The translations under genes and the position numbers were made by a program. The notes under the pieces are model-generated. The model had not been told where the DNA came from, did not search any database, and worked only from the letters and a program-made list of their open reading frames with translations. A stretch of DNA of 64,000 bases from Arthonia radiata. Lineage: Eukaryota > Ascomycota > Arthoniomycetes > Arthoniales > Arthoniaceae. The DNA lies in contig PSQN01000017.1 in NCBI GenBank assembly GCA_002989075.1, positions 1,612,001-1,676,000 of the forward strand, read 5' to 3'. Shown here one piece after another: positions 44,552 to 55,489 of the stretch (position 1 is the stretch's first letter; every line of letters begins with the position of its first letter).

Positions 44552-44863
44552 ATGCCCCGAAAGGACTCTCGTGCCAACGGCTCTGCCGAGGTGATAGGCG
44601 TTCAACCCTGGGACCCGAGGCCCACTCAAAAGGTGACTATGATAGATCACACAGATTCGCCATGGGCAATGCCTGAGAAGAACATGGCGTTGGCTATGAA
44701 GGTACGTCGTCGCTCGCTGCACCCCACGCAGGAAGAGGGAAGTGGTATCATGAGCTTTCCGAAGCATCCTAAGGATGTAGAGGAGGAGAGTGAGGCTGAG
44801 GAAGAGCAAAAGCAAGAGAAGGCTTCATTGGAGAAGAAGAGCTGGTGGCCTTGGAAGAAGTAG
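44552..44863 (+). CDS. Small hydrophilic hypothetical protein
   Basis: 103 residues from ATG 44552 (MPRKDSRANGSAEVIGVQPW). It has a conserved-looking proline/tryptophan-rich N-terminal half and an acidic, coiled C-terminal part (EEESEAEEEQKQEKA) that ends abruptly in KKSWWPWKK. No signal peptide or known motif. A 33-bp in-frame segment with GTACGT and CGCAG ends (44702-44734) could be spliced without changing frame, but is shorter than usual introns. Aromatic-basic tails can bind membranes, which is only a suggestion. Confidence 0.55.
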   Translation: MPRKDSRANGSAEVIGVQPWDPRPTQKVTMIDHTDSPWAMPEKNMALAMKVRRRSLHPTQEEGSGIMSFPKHPKDVEEESEAEEEQKQEKASLEKKSWWPWKK

Positions 44864-45226
44864 TGAAAGTTAACTACAAGTTGGCATGCGGTCTGAGATA
44901 AGTATCGTCAATCGTACACAATAGTATTGGATACAAGAGATGGAAGAACACATACTGTGTTTGAGCTTACCGTGCCTTTGCTGTGACCATTCGACTGATA
45001 TGGCTAGCCTGATCCTAGCGTCTGTCCCGAGCTTCGATGCAGCCCTACCGGGCGGGGAGGCCTCTCAAAATTGTTTCGATGTTTCGCAACGAATGCTTTG
45101 TCCTCGACCATCTCACGGCCTCTACCGGCCCACGCCGCAGCATCGGCTTCCACGGTTGAGATGCCCCATAATTCATCATTACATGGGTGTCGCTGATCGT
45201 CCATCTCATCCACCACGTTGCCAACA

Positions 45227-46453
45227 ATGGCTTCCTCCATCCTCCCATTCCTAGCCTGGTCCTTTCTTCCTGACTTCCTCACCAACCACACCCAAAATCT
45301 CCTCTACACAACCTTCTACCGCGCCGGGACGCCCCACCCAGCGCCAGGCACACCCCAACACACCCGTCACCGTCAGCGTATACACCTATCCATCCTGCTC
45401 CTCTACTTCGCCTACACTCTCTATGAAGCGCACTGGGAGCTGCTCCGTCAGCCTACACTCTACGACGTCTTAAACCTACCACCGCATGCATCAGAAAAAT
45501 CTGTCTCTAGTAGGTACAGACGACTGAGTCTGCAGCATCACCCTGACAAATTGGCGCCTGGCGAGACGTACGATGATGCCTCTTTCGTCGTGCTCACAAC
45601 GGCAAGAGATGTGTTGTTGGATCCTGTGAAGAGGTTCGCATACGAACGTTTTGGCATGGATGTCTTGTCATGGCAGCATCTGAGCTCAGTAAGAGATTAT
45701 GTGACTTTCGGCCTCAAGCACAGCGTCGCGCCTTACTATCTTGGCTGGTCTGTCCTATTGACCGTGTTCCAGTGGCTGGGATGGGGCAGCACAGGTGCCT
45801 TCTGGCGATGGTGGACGCTGGCCGCGCTTGCAGCATTTGAAGTCGCGTGTGTGACGAGGGAGAGTTATCCGCAGGACTGGGTGATCGGGGCGCTGCCAGT
45901 GTCGGGCGCCGTGCGGAACGCGGCCGCGACGTTCGCGGTGCAATGGGCCTCATTGCTGGGAGTGAAGACGTACCTGCCATTTCAGACAGTGACATATTTG
46001 AGAAGGTCGAGTCTGACGTTTTTTGTGGGGTTGTCGCGGGTGGGCCCTTTGCTGGCACAGATGGCGGCTGCTAGACAGAGCAGAGGCACCTCTCGCGGAG
46101 GTGTTGGAATGCATCTCGAAGGTGACGAGCAAACGAAAACTGCACGCTTGATGCAAGGGCTCGAACAGATGATACAAGCGCAAAGTGCGGAGGCAGGGAG
46201 ACTGCTGGCTATGAATTGCGTGGCGTTCGCGCCCAGTACGGTTGAGAGTGTGGTGCAGATTCGAGACGGTGGACAAGGTCGTGGCATGGAAGACCTAAGA
46301 AGAGGCATCAAAGACTGGATCGTTAGGAACGCTCTGCGGAATGACCCTGAGGTCCAAAGAGCTTACCGAAAAGCCATTGGCAGAAGGAATGGCGGGCGAG
46401 TGCAGGATATTGAAGATGAAGATGAAGCCAATGGTGATGTTGCAGCGCAGTGA
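45227..46453 (+). CDS. Membrane-associated J-domain (DnaJ/Hsp40) protein
   Basis: 408 residues from ATG 45227 (MASSILPFLAWSFLPDF); the frame is open a few codons upstream but without an ATG. A hydrophobic segment precedes the J domain (LSILLLYFAYTLYEAHW). The J domain lies at about residues 75-145 with TLYDVLNLPPHASEKSVSSR and the required HPD in LQHHPDKL. Two further membrane helices follow (APYYLGWSVLLTVFQWLGWG, FWRWWTLAALAAFEVACV), then a soluble C-terminal part. It would stimulate an Hsp70 at a membrane, probably ER or mitochondrion; the compartment cannot be read. The acidic C-terminus (IEDEDEANGD) is disordered. Confidence 0.82.
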   Translation: MASSILPFLAWSFLPDFLTNHTQNLLYTTFYRAGTPHPAPGTPQHTRHRQRIHLSILLLYFAYTLYEAHWELLRQPTLYDVLNLPPHASEKSVSSRYRRLSLQHHPDKLAPGETYDDASFVVLTTARDVLLDPVKRFAYERFGMDVLSWQHLSSVRDYVTFGLKHSVAPYYLGWSVLLTVFQWLGWGSTGAFWRWWTLAALAAFEVACVTRESYPQDWVIGALPVSGAVRNAAATFAVQWASLLGVKTYLPFQTVTYLRRSSLTFFVGLSRVGPLLAQMAAARQSRGTSRGGVGMHLEGDEQTKTARLMQGLEQMIQAQSAEAGRLLAMNCVAFAPSTVESVVQIRDGGQGRGMEDLRRGIKDWIVRNALRNDPEVQRAYRKAIGRRNGGRVQDIEDEDEANGDVAAQ

Positions 46454-46931
46454 AAGCGGTAGGTAAGCAATATATCTGCGTCCGCCAGATCGCAGACTCT
46501 CCATCCCACCAATACGCATGCAGGCTAGGTTGAGCCGCCATTGAGCATCGTCGTACTGCTTCAATGTTTAGTAAGTTGCGAAGTAAAAGCGTAAGCAGTT
46601 GCCTCTGCATAAAAGTCCGGCTTACAGGACTTTCGAAGCTGAAACGCTTAGGCCTTCCTTGCTCAGATGCTCTTCAGTAGAATCTTGCTGCTCACAGAGA
46701 GAGATACCTGAATGGTCGCATCCACGTAGGGGAAGGACGGCACAAGGCAGAGATTACGTAAGTATGCGGTGCGACTGTTGCGGAGACGGTCAACATCAGT
46801 AAGCGTAAAACGAATGACTCCACCATTAAGCGACTGTAAGCACACTGAACGTACAACAAGCAACCATATAAAGACTTCAACAGAACGGCGCCGTAGTCAA
46901 CGCATATTGCTTATCAGCCACCTCCCCCAAC

Positions 46932-48380
46932 ATGCTCACTCTCGAGTCGTCCTCTCCGCGCCACTCATCCTCAGGCTAGTAGCAGCCCAAGAGGACGTCC
47001 CACCACCCCGAGTCCATGGCCCTCAGATCATCTGCGACTACTCGAACGACGACTGCAACTGCGAGTGCTCGCCCGTCACCGACAGCCTCGAGATCTCTTG
47101 CGGCCTCGTCAAGGCGGAATTGACTGTCATATATCGGCGCCGATTGCCAGAGCTCGAGGATGTCGCTGGCTTGCCCGCGCTCGTGGACGCGGATACACCC
47201 GATACTGGGACGAAGCATCGTCGAGGCGGAGGCAAAGTCTGGGAAACGATACTGATTGTGATACGACTGAATTACATCAAGTGAGTGTCTTCTCTCCCAT
47301 CGCTGTTTCCTTCTCTCCTCTATCGCTCCTTCCTTCTCTCCTCTATCGCTCCTTCCCTCTCTCCTCTATCGCTCCTTCCCTCTCTCCTCTATCGCTCCTT
47401 CCCTCTCTCCTCTATCGCTCCTTCCCTCTCTCCTCTGTCGTCCCTTCCATCCTGCTCTGTCGTTCCTTCCCTCTCTCCTCTGTCGCTCCTTCCCCCTCCT
47501 TCCCCGTTCCTTTCCCCTCCTCGCCCTTTCTCTGGATCGCACTTTCCGTCTCACTAAACTTTGTCCCTATCGCTCCCTCCCCCTGACGACACCATCCGGC
47601 TCATCCGCCGCGAAGACCCTTCCAATCCCTGCGTGACGCCCTCAAGGCCCTTACCTTCGGCACCGGCGTCATCTGCAACTGCCGTGCTGCCGGCGCATTC
47701 CCAAATCACTTCCTCACGGGCTTGAAAGGCGTGCTCGTCAAGGCCGTCACCGTCGGCTCGCGGGTTTTCCCAAAGGTTTCCCTAGAGGCGCGCGCTGGAA
47801 AGTCTGCTGGGATATGCGGACGAGACGGCCATGGGTGATTTGGGGGCGCATGTTAATGCAAAGGTGGAGATGGGGGTGTGAGGGGGAAGTGGGCGGAGGA
47901 GGGCTCGGCTCTTTAGTGGTGTGGAGGCTGGGGCGTGGGCAGCTATGTTCTCAGCAGTTTGTCAGTACGTGGACGAGGGCGGGGGGGTGGAGTGATCGGG
48001 GTATCGACGTGTTTTCTGGAGTCGTAGTTGTTTGTTCAGAGAGGGCGCCAATGTTGAGGTCTTGGCCGCCGGGTTAGGTATTTGATGGGGCGAATGCCCT
48101 CTGCAGAACAAGGGTCGCCCGGCTACGCTCACCTCAGGCTCTTTCGTCGATCCAGCTATCTTCAACCAGCCGCAGAGGAAGTTGGTCATCGGACCCGTGC
48201 CCAAGCCTAGAGTAAGTACCCAGCATGCAAACCTTTTTGGTCCTGTCTGTTTGAGACGAATTCCGCTGGCGTAGCTCTCCCTGGAGCTGTCTCACTCAAG
48301 ATACAGGCCGTCGTGGCTGCTGATCTAATCGTACTGACCGTTCTGTCCGGGCAACGCACCCATGATTCCGTAACAGACGG
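46932..48380 (+). pseudogene. Unresolved multi-exon locus, possibly decayed
   Basis: Several separate protein-like segments on the plus strand carry splice signals but do not give one clean frame by eye. The first (to 47280, with a GTGAGT donor at 47281) has a hydrophobic leader-like part and a cysteine cluster (ICDYSNDDCNCECSPV). After a pyrimidine minisatellite come LRDALKALTFGTGVICNCRA (about 47610-47830) and an exon-like piece bounded by TGCAG and GTAAGT (about 48112-48214; TSGSFVDPAIFNQPQRKLVI). A last piece ends at a GTGAGT donor at 48380 (VALPGAVSLKIQAVVAADLI). Either the gene has more introns than can be placed here, or it is decaying. No family is recognised. Confidence 0.35.
47315..47500 (+). 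repeat. Pyrimidine-rich 23-bp minisatellite
   Basis: About eight tandem units of a 23-bp sequence beginning CTCCTCTATCGCTCCTTCC; the first five are nearly identical and the last three have diverged (CTCTGTCG variants). It begins about 34 bp after a GTGAGT donor, so it may lie within an intron, where polypyrimidine is tolerated. Confidence 0.85.
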
Positions 48381-48613
48381 TGAGTCAATTTGATAGTCGG
48401 TGGAATGGGTCTGTGAAGGACGATTTGAGGTAAGGAAGGGATGTGTTCGTAGGGCTGCGGTTACGAGACGGGAATGCATGAAAGCAAATGTTCACGCTGG
48501 CTGGCCTTGAGAGTTGTGTAGAGTGTGCTGGTGTTCGTCTCGTACTCGTAACATTCTTTGCTCGCGCATTATCTCTATAGCCAATCGTACTTTTGTAGCA
48601 ATATATATACATG

Positions 48614-49976
48614 TCAAACGGAGTCGGTGTCCGTCACCGTGTCCGTCACGGTCACGTCCTTCCGCACGCCTATGCCCCGGTGGTCGTTGTACTTGTCAGC
48701 ACCGAGCGAGTCGTGATTCCGCAGCGGCTGATGTGCTTCCGCACCAGCGTAGTTCTCCCCTTCCAGTCGCGTCCAACCGGGCGCGCTGTGTGAGCCATGT
48801 GGTGCTTTCGATCCACTGGCAAATGTGTCGAGCCGGACACCTGAGTTCCTGTAGTTGGATTTGCCACCAGAGCGTGTCGACCTGGCGATGGAGCCGAAGA
48901 TGGCTTTGCCGAGCCTGGTCTGCGTGAAGCGCTCGAGGAGGGGCTTCATTGCGATCAGGCAGGCCGCGAGGAAGCACATGCCTGCTTCGACGATGCTCCA
49001 GACGAAGCCTGGTGGGATGGCCCCTGTGGTCGTTAATGAGAGTAGAGGTAATCCAAGATAGAGGGGACATCACTTACAAGCAAAATCCGGATTGAGCTCG
49101 GTCAATTGGTTCGCAGACTTTACCAACCGGTAAATCGAGCCGAAGACGCCCGTACTACCCGCCAGAAACACGATCAGCGTTCCCACTTTCTTGCTCCATG
49201 GCATTTGCAAGCGGATGAGCGTGGGCAGCGGAACCATCATAATTCCGATGTCTGCAACGATATTCGGCGCATTGCTTGCGACGTACGCTGCCGGAGCGTC
49301 GATGCATTTGCCTTTGATGCTGTAGTCCCATAGCGCGTTCAAAGGTATGCAGGTGACGGCATTGACCACGATAAAGGCGATGAAGTTGGCGGTGACAAAG
49401 GCGATGAGGATGTAGCAGGGTATTTCGACTCGGCGGACGCTGCCAAAGACGCGGAGGTAGAGGCAGAGGACCGAAAGCTTGGGGAAGGTGACGGAGGGCA
49501 GCCAGAGGAAGTTGAGGGCGAGAATGCATTTCCAGATCGGTGTGAGGCCTGCGGGACCCTTGGTGATAATGATCGCGGCAGTGTGACGGCCAACATAGTA
49601 TTGTTTGACGGCGACTGTGAGACAGGTCGTCTTCGGTCAGAAGGTGTGCTGGACTGAGAGATGCGGATGAGAGGCATACTTATGGAAAGGACGCATAAGC
49701 CTACAAGGCAAACGTACGCAGGGATGATCAAGGCATCGTCCCATCCCCAGCCTACATTGTTCATGTCAGTCTGGGACGTTCTCCAGGAGGATTGAATGCT
49801 GAGTTTCAAAACTAACTGGTCTTGCCCTTATATTGACGGGACACCAAGCGAAGGACCACTGCGATGGTGCTGAGGACGATGAACACGCCCGCCACAATCT
49901 TGATACCTCCGTCATTCACCTCCTCAAGGTAGCCGGGAGGGAACGAAGAGGGGTCTGGCAGTTGGAACGACGCCAT
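48614..49976 (-). CDS. Rhodopsin-domain seven-TM integral membrane protein (Pth11/SAT4-like)
   Basis: Exons (minus strand) are 49817-49976, 49680-49751, 49078-49614 and 48614-49023; introns are 65, 65 and 54 bp with GT-AG ends; 392 residues. A short outside N-terminus precedes seven helices, starting with IKIVAGVFIVLSTIAVVLRL and including WGWDDALIIPAYVCLVGLCV. The family marks are the tryptophan/aspartate motif WGWDDAL and the central LSVLCLYLRVF. The last helix (FVWSIVEAGMCFLAACLIAM) is followed by a ~120-residue cytosolic tail rich in serine and charge. Members include fungal surface sensors related to Pth11 but this one lacks a CFEM domain. Ligand unknown. Confidence 0.85.
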
Positions 49977-52810
49977 CGTGATAGCCCTCTCAGTATGATT
50001 GCGACTTGACGATGACTGCCAGGTAGCGCGCTGTCGAGTAGAGGAGGTGCAGCAGCTCCATGAGATCGATGTCTTAAAGGGCTCTGAAAGGACGATCAGT
50101 TAAGGAGATTGATCGCGTCAAGAACGCAGGCCACCCTCGTCTGAACAAGTCTGGATGAAGAACGCCCGGTCACAGCTCATCACGCAAATGACTTTGTTAG
50201 CAGAACCGCGAAAAATGGTCCCCGAAAGCTTTATCTGCTGAAGACACAGCTCCCGGCCCACAGGTATGTTGCATAATCTTGCGTCTTGTCCCAGAATCGC
50301 GTGGGAACCATGGAGTGTACCAGGTAGCTAATCTGAAGTTGCAGGTCGGTCGGAAAGCTGCCAATCAGCGGAGGATATTCTTGCCAAGACCATGAGTTGC
50401 AGATGTCGCTTAGGCCCAGCGAGCGGGACAATGGCCAACGGGCCCCTGATGGCGTCGCAAACAGGGCCAACTGGCGAGCTCGGTACGTGCTAAATACACG
50501 AAACAAGTCCAATCGAGTCAAGTGTGTTGTTGTTGCGCCACCTATCGCCACAGGAGCCGAGTGCTAGTGCAATATTACTCCGCATTATTGACGCATGCGA
50601 GACATACCAACACAAACGCATGGGCGATGTCGCGTGGTGGCCAAGATTGGGTTCTCATTGCATTGCGGTGCTTTCGTTAGCACCCCGGCTTTTGGATCAC
50701 TACTGTCAGGCACCGTTAAGATCTTGAAATTGTACCTGCATCAACGCTTATCAGCGTTCTCCTCTTTGTGTTGTTGATGCAGATGTTGTATTTCGTAAGC
50801 GCCAATGGCTTAATGAGGGAAAAGAGCTGTTGTTTCCGCGGCCGGGTATCCCCAGGATGCGTTCCTGTTGGCTTGCTGGTCGAGTCACTGGGCCTTTGAA
50901 GCCTCATTCCACAGCTCGCTAAAGAGCTTGTAGCCACTAGAGCGGGGCAGTACCATGATCCGCGAATGCCTTCTGTATCTCAATACATGACTGCTGTTGC
51001 TAGCGGCCTTGTTGGTGGATGCTATCGCCGGATGTTGGACTGAAGGACGGCACCATCTTGCCTTGCCGTGCTTCTTTGCTAGGGTCCCGGCACGTGGTCA
51101 ACATGCCACCAGCCTGGTGGTGTACATACTGCATAGTTGGCCCGAGAAAAGGTCTCGCTGACCGACTCTGCAGAATAACGTCGACCACTTGCTGTTCGAA
51201 CCAAGCGTGTTATATTCGGTGGTGAAATAGCGATGCGAAGAGCCGAAAACCAGGCTGTTGGGTCAGATTGCGGGAGGACCGAGTACTCGACCAAGACATT
51301 GAGCATTCATCAACTCTCAGCAAGACTTTGTAGGTACTCCTGGCTAGCAACGTGGAGATTTCGTGTGAGCAGTACAGACGAGAAAGCACAGAGACTTGAG
51401 TCTTGTAAGTTGGATGTCTGCTGCGAGAATGCGACCCATTTGGAAGGGGCGATATCCAACCACGAAGGGTTTTAGCGGGCCGTTGCCCTTGGCAACGGTT
51501 TGGGCCCCTACCTTGCCATGTCTGATAGCGACGTCGGACGCTCTACTTCAGGCCTGTTGTTATGTCCATCATCGTGATCAGTAGTTCAGCTGCGCGATGG
51601 GCTTCACAAGGATTCTCCCTTCACTGCGTGTCTCTGAGAGGCTGCTGAGTGTGCAACATAAGTCAAAGGGACTGAAGGACGGCAAGCGGAGAGGGGAACG
51701 GCGAGGCATGTCAATCCGTGAGCCATGATCGTGTGCACGCTCGCTCAGGTAGGATGCTTTTGAATCTTCGAGCGAGGAAAGAAGGTTTGAACAGAACAAC
51801 AAGGTATCCTCTTATTCCTTTCTCTTTGATCGTTGCTTTCAATACCTGCTCTTGTCTCACACTTGCCACGATACGTATCTTTGGACCCGCAATTGCTGGC
51901 ATCACATCTGTATTGGCCCTGTGTGCTGTGGCCGAACTTGTTGTGACGAAATCTACGATCTCACTCAGCAAGGCACCGAGTCAGAGATCGCCGAACACAG
52001 CTTGAACATAAGTTTTGCTAAGGATACCTGAGGAGAGCGTCCATTCATACCACCAGAGCTCTCCACACCACCAAGACACTCTGGAATCGATGCCATCTCA
52101 CCTGGTCCGGCCTGTCCCCAGCTTTAGAATGCTGTGCCGCCAGCGTTTGACGCCATCGGTCAGCTCAGTGAGGGTTGCCTAAATCTAAAAGCCTCACATC
52201 CTGTGGAATCTTCTACAAGCGGTAAATTGCCAGTCGTTGTGCTTACGTATGACGGCGGCATCGTCATAGATTTTACTTACGACTCTCAATTCGATCCAAA
52301 TTAGCTTTTGGCACGATTCGCGATCATTTAAACGGCCTATGATATTCGTGACCATAGGATAACGTCTCACTAGTACGGCCCTGCTTGCTTGAGCCTCGGC
52401 CGCGACCAACTTACCTCGGCACAGATCTTCGCGCAGCTTTCAATGGGGGCAAAGACTATACGTCTTTCCGTACATGCGGGCATTAGAGTGTCGATGCCTA
52501 CGGCCATAACGCTGTTTAGGTCTGCGGATCCATCGACCACTTTGCATGTCCTGGTAGAAGAAGAGTGTTGTTCGATAAGCCTGGTCTGACTTAACCCTCC
52601 CGCTTCTATTAGACATTGCGCTTCACATTGATCAGGCTCCTAATCGATGTTCGGTTTTTTACATTGCTGCCTACGACACGGATCATCACCGTCGACACCT
52701 GAACAGTAGAGAGATATCTATAATTGAGAAGACTCAGATAAATCTCCTGTCTCTCTTGAGGGTCTCGATACTTTTGATTGTTGTCACAATACCGGACCAT
52801 TTCACCAAGC
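49977..52810. other. Long gene-poor region
   Basis: 2.8 kb with no convincing gene; the longer frames start with non-ATG codons or overlap one another. Notable structures are a nested inverted repeat near 50736-50785 (CTGCATCAAC paired with GTTGATGCAG) and the X-box-like palindrome at 51480. The promoter of the rhodopsin-domain gene lies at its left end. Confidence 0.45.
51480..51498. promoter_or_regulatory. X-box-like palindrome (possible RFX binding site)
   Basis: CCGTTGCC-CTT-GGCAACGG is a perfect 8-bp palindrome with a 3-bp spacer. Both half-sites fit the RFX/Crt1 X-box pattern GTNRCC-N(0-3)-RGYAAC. RFX proteins control DNA-damage and cell-cycle genes in fungi. The site lies about 1.5 kb upstream of the rhodopsin-domain gene and is far from other starts, so a regulatory target is unclear. 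Confidence 0.35.
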
Positions 52811-53764
52811 TCATTTATGGTCCTTCCTAACATAGAGGCCCAAATTGTGGAACGCGTAGTTCATGACTGACCTGGCGTTTGCCGGACCTGGAGGTGGCTG
52901 TCTTGGAGGAATCAGAGTGTCGTACTCTCGTTCAACTTGGTCAATGAATGCCTTGTTGGATTTGTCTGTTCTTTCCAATGCTGCCTGATTAGTGTACATC
53001 ATATATGCGTTGTGGATTTCAAAATTCGCTGGGATACCATCAGCGCTTAAGCCAGGGGTATACCAAAGCGTTGTTTTCCCCATGATCTTGTTGGCGTCGA
53101 ATCTGGCGCTTTCAATGCGAACATCGAATGGGGTGTGGTGAGGGTGTAAGACGCGTCGAATCAACTGTCGCGTGACCGCGTCGAAATTTGGATCATAAAC
53201 GTAAGTGATGGGACGTGGAGGAACTGCATACTTATGCCTTTCATGGCACTTGTGAACTAGATGTTGAAGGCATTTCAGCTGCATCAGTTGTGGATCAATG
53301 TTGCGGGGGGGATCCGACTTTCTGGACGGCGGTCGGATGTATGCAAGACCCACACAGACGACGACCTGAATGTTATCCAGTCGCGGTACTGTGAAATGGC
53401 TGTCAAGTTCTTTTCTTTCTTTGCAATCGTCCGCCATAAAGATAGCTTCTATCTCTGCATATTTCTCCCTTAGTTCTTCTAGCTGCTTCTTCTCATCTTC
53501 ATTCAATTTCTCGCCGTCATGGAGATGAGGATATAGTATTTCTTCCATGATCTCAATGGTGGGGTACAAATCTTGGCTGATAGTACTTCTGACTGTTTCT
53601 CTAATCGAAAGAGATAACGAGTGAGACGAACATACTAATACTAGTCGATAGGACCCCGTAGCCACAACAGAAGAAAGCTGTTCTCTTTGACGGTGATCCA
53701 CAGGCCCCAAAATCCGCCATCCGCTGTGTACGCGGCATATACTCGAGAATATTTGGGCCCTCAT
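52811..53764 (-). CDS. SRR1-like domain protein (tentative)
   Basis: 317 residues from ATG 53764; a second possible start is ATG 53548 (MEEILYPHLHDGEKLNEDEK), where the compact protein begins. The stretch before it has a GTATGT donor and TCAG acceptor that could be an intron. After a charged coiled part comes IQVVVCVGLAYIRPP, then LQHLVHKCHERHKY and ITYVYDPNFDAVTRQLIRRV, and later KTTLWYTPGLSADGIPANFE. This order resembles the SRR1-like domain (hydrophobic strand with G, YDP motif, then a strand with TLxYxPH). The family takes part in circadian or haem-linked regulation in other organisms; no role is claimed here. Exact C-terminus may be spliced. Confidence 0.45.
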   Translation of the reverse strand: MRAQIFSSICRVHSGWRILGPVDHRQREQLSSVVATGSYRLVLVCSSHSLSLSIRETVRSTISQDLYPTIEIMEEILYPHLHDGEKLNEDEKKQLEELREKYAEIEAIFMADDCKERKELDSHFTVPRLDNIQVVVCVGLAYIRPPSRKSDPPRNIDPQLMQLKCLQHLVHKCHERHKYAVPPRPITYVYDPNFDAVTRQLIRRVLHPHHTPFDVRIESARFDANKIMGKTTLWYTPGLSADGIPANFEIHNAYMMYTNQAALERTDKSNKAFIDQVEREYDTLIPPRQPPPGPANARSVMNYAFHNLGLYVRKDHK

Positions 53765-55489
53765 AACAATGGGACGCTAGCCTTAGCTCGCCACGCAGGT
53801 GGCAGAAACAAAGTGTTACCCAAATACATTGTACATCATCCACGCAGCCCTATGCGGCGAAGCAGACTTACAGCGCTAGCTACCAGACATATGTGTCTTC
53901 CCAACAAAAGCCACCGAGACGGCACGACACAACCTCAATTGGAAAGATGTGCTCTAAGTTGTAAATACTTATCCAGCACTAAGCCATAGCAGCCTAGTGT
54001 TGTGAATGTTCCTTCCGCGCCTGGTTAGTGGCGGCTACTAGGGATCTGCCAGGCGGCAAACAAGTAGCTGGCAAGTCTTAGGCTAGAACAGCGCGGCTGC
54101 TAGTACTAAGACTAGTAGTAGACAGGTGGCTATAGTAGGATATAAGTATAGGTGCTTGCTCACCTAGCATTTATCAAGGGATTTAAAGGTTGTCGATAGA
54201 CTGTAATGCATGGACGTCCGAAAAGCGAACTTGAAAAGAATATTGCCTATGTAGGAAGGCTGCGTTGCGGTCCTGCGAACCTCGGCAAATGTCTTTTGTT
54301 CCAGGAACGCGTCGTTTCCTTTTCTCCTCGAAAAATCAGTTTGAATGGAGATTAGAGTCTACTAGATTACTGTTTGCTACCTAATGCTGTAGAGGTGAGC
54401 TGTGAACGCTTATTCCAGCATTGTCGTCGAGCTTTGACGCTCTTCCCAAGGTTTATGACACCTGGATTCGCAAACACCTTCCCAAGTGCCAATCGAAAGA
54501 TTTACAGAATGCAGAAGTGAAGGAAACAGATCTGGAAGACAACCGTCAAGCGCTTGACATCAGCTTCGTGTAAAGGCACATGAGCCCACTGAACTCTGTC
54601 AACTTCATGATGACGTGGCCGACTTATGGTCTATCATAGCCAGCCAGAGAAGATGGTCTTGGGGGAGCACCCACGACTATCTGCTCAAACAGCAAGGTGA
54701 AGAGAGACTCTCACATGCTCAACGTCTAGAGCTTCTAGGAGTGCCGCGTGGTCAGGCTGCGGCGGAAAAGCTTGCCACACTTAGCTTTTATATGAATGAC
54801 TCAGTGGATATTAAGCTCGCAGAACAGATAGGGATCGGTTCCATAGTAGACACACTTTTCATAGGAGATGTACCCTGTTAAATTAGAGCCATGCACGAAA
54901 GGCTCGTCGAAGATAAGTCATCCGGGTTTAAGAAAGTGCCAGCCGCAACCCAGCAAAGATGCTTGTATCTGTACGTCTCCGGGCGGCCATGGACACTGAA
55001 CGCCGCTTCTGAATCGAGCTTTGTATCAATCCGGGTGAGTCGGTACTTGTCTCATGTTCAAGAACATGTCCCAGATCATACGCCTCGCGAAGCTAAACGT
55101 CATGTTGATGAGCTTGACGAGGCACGCTCATTAAAACCATTCAACGTGCGCCATGAAGAGCTGGGTAATGTCAAGATGATACGTTGGCTCACGCAATTTC
55201 TGAGTGGAGGCCTTCCTTAGAGGACCTAGCGAAGGGTGGCATCGACGTTGCCACCCTCGATCTCGATAAGAAATAAAATCTAAAGGCAGGGAGAAGGACT
55301 CGAACACATTGATTGTGCAAGCGCGCGAAATAATGAACAACAGTTGTAAGGTCTTATAGTACGACCCGAAGTTGTTTTTGGCCCTTCTAGGATGACGAGT
55401 GTCAGTGAAGGCGAAGCTTGGATCAGCGAATTCATTGGATTGGAGATCGCATCGACGTTACAGGAATATCATTCACAGGTCATCAACAG
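53765..55489. other. Gene-poor region with low-complexity stretch
   Basis: 1.7 kb. Positions about 54030-54180 are rich in CTAGTA-type words, resembling decayed repeat DNA. Frames on the plus strand at 54556-54881 and 54891-55220 are protein-like (for example THDYLLKQQGEERLSHAQRL), but the first lacks an ATG and the two are separated by a stop; they may be remnants of one gene. Nothing is named. Confidence 0.4.

Noticed and set aside
44702-44734. 33-bp GTACGT...CGCAG segment as an intron in the small gene at 44552
   Set aside because: It is in frame and shorter than the shortest introns seen elsewhere in the window (about 40 bp), so it is left in the coding sequence.
51711-51971. Minus-strand frame with IRGYLVVLFKP, similar to IRGFLVVLFMP upstream of the small gene at 29017
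   Set aside because: The likeness covers only about 12 residues and 17 bases, does not extend to flanks, and the frame lacks an ATG start.
54556-55220. Two plus-strand protein-like frames as one gene
   Set aside because: The first has no ATG start, a stop separates them, and no splice sites clearly join them; no family is recognised.
55285-55330. Possible tRNA on the minus strand (TGTTCGAGTCC word resembling a T-loop/B box)
   Set aside because: The T-stem does not pair and no acceptor or anticodon arm can be drawn from the flanks.
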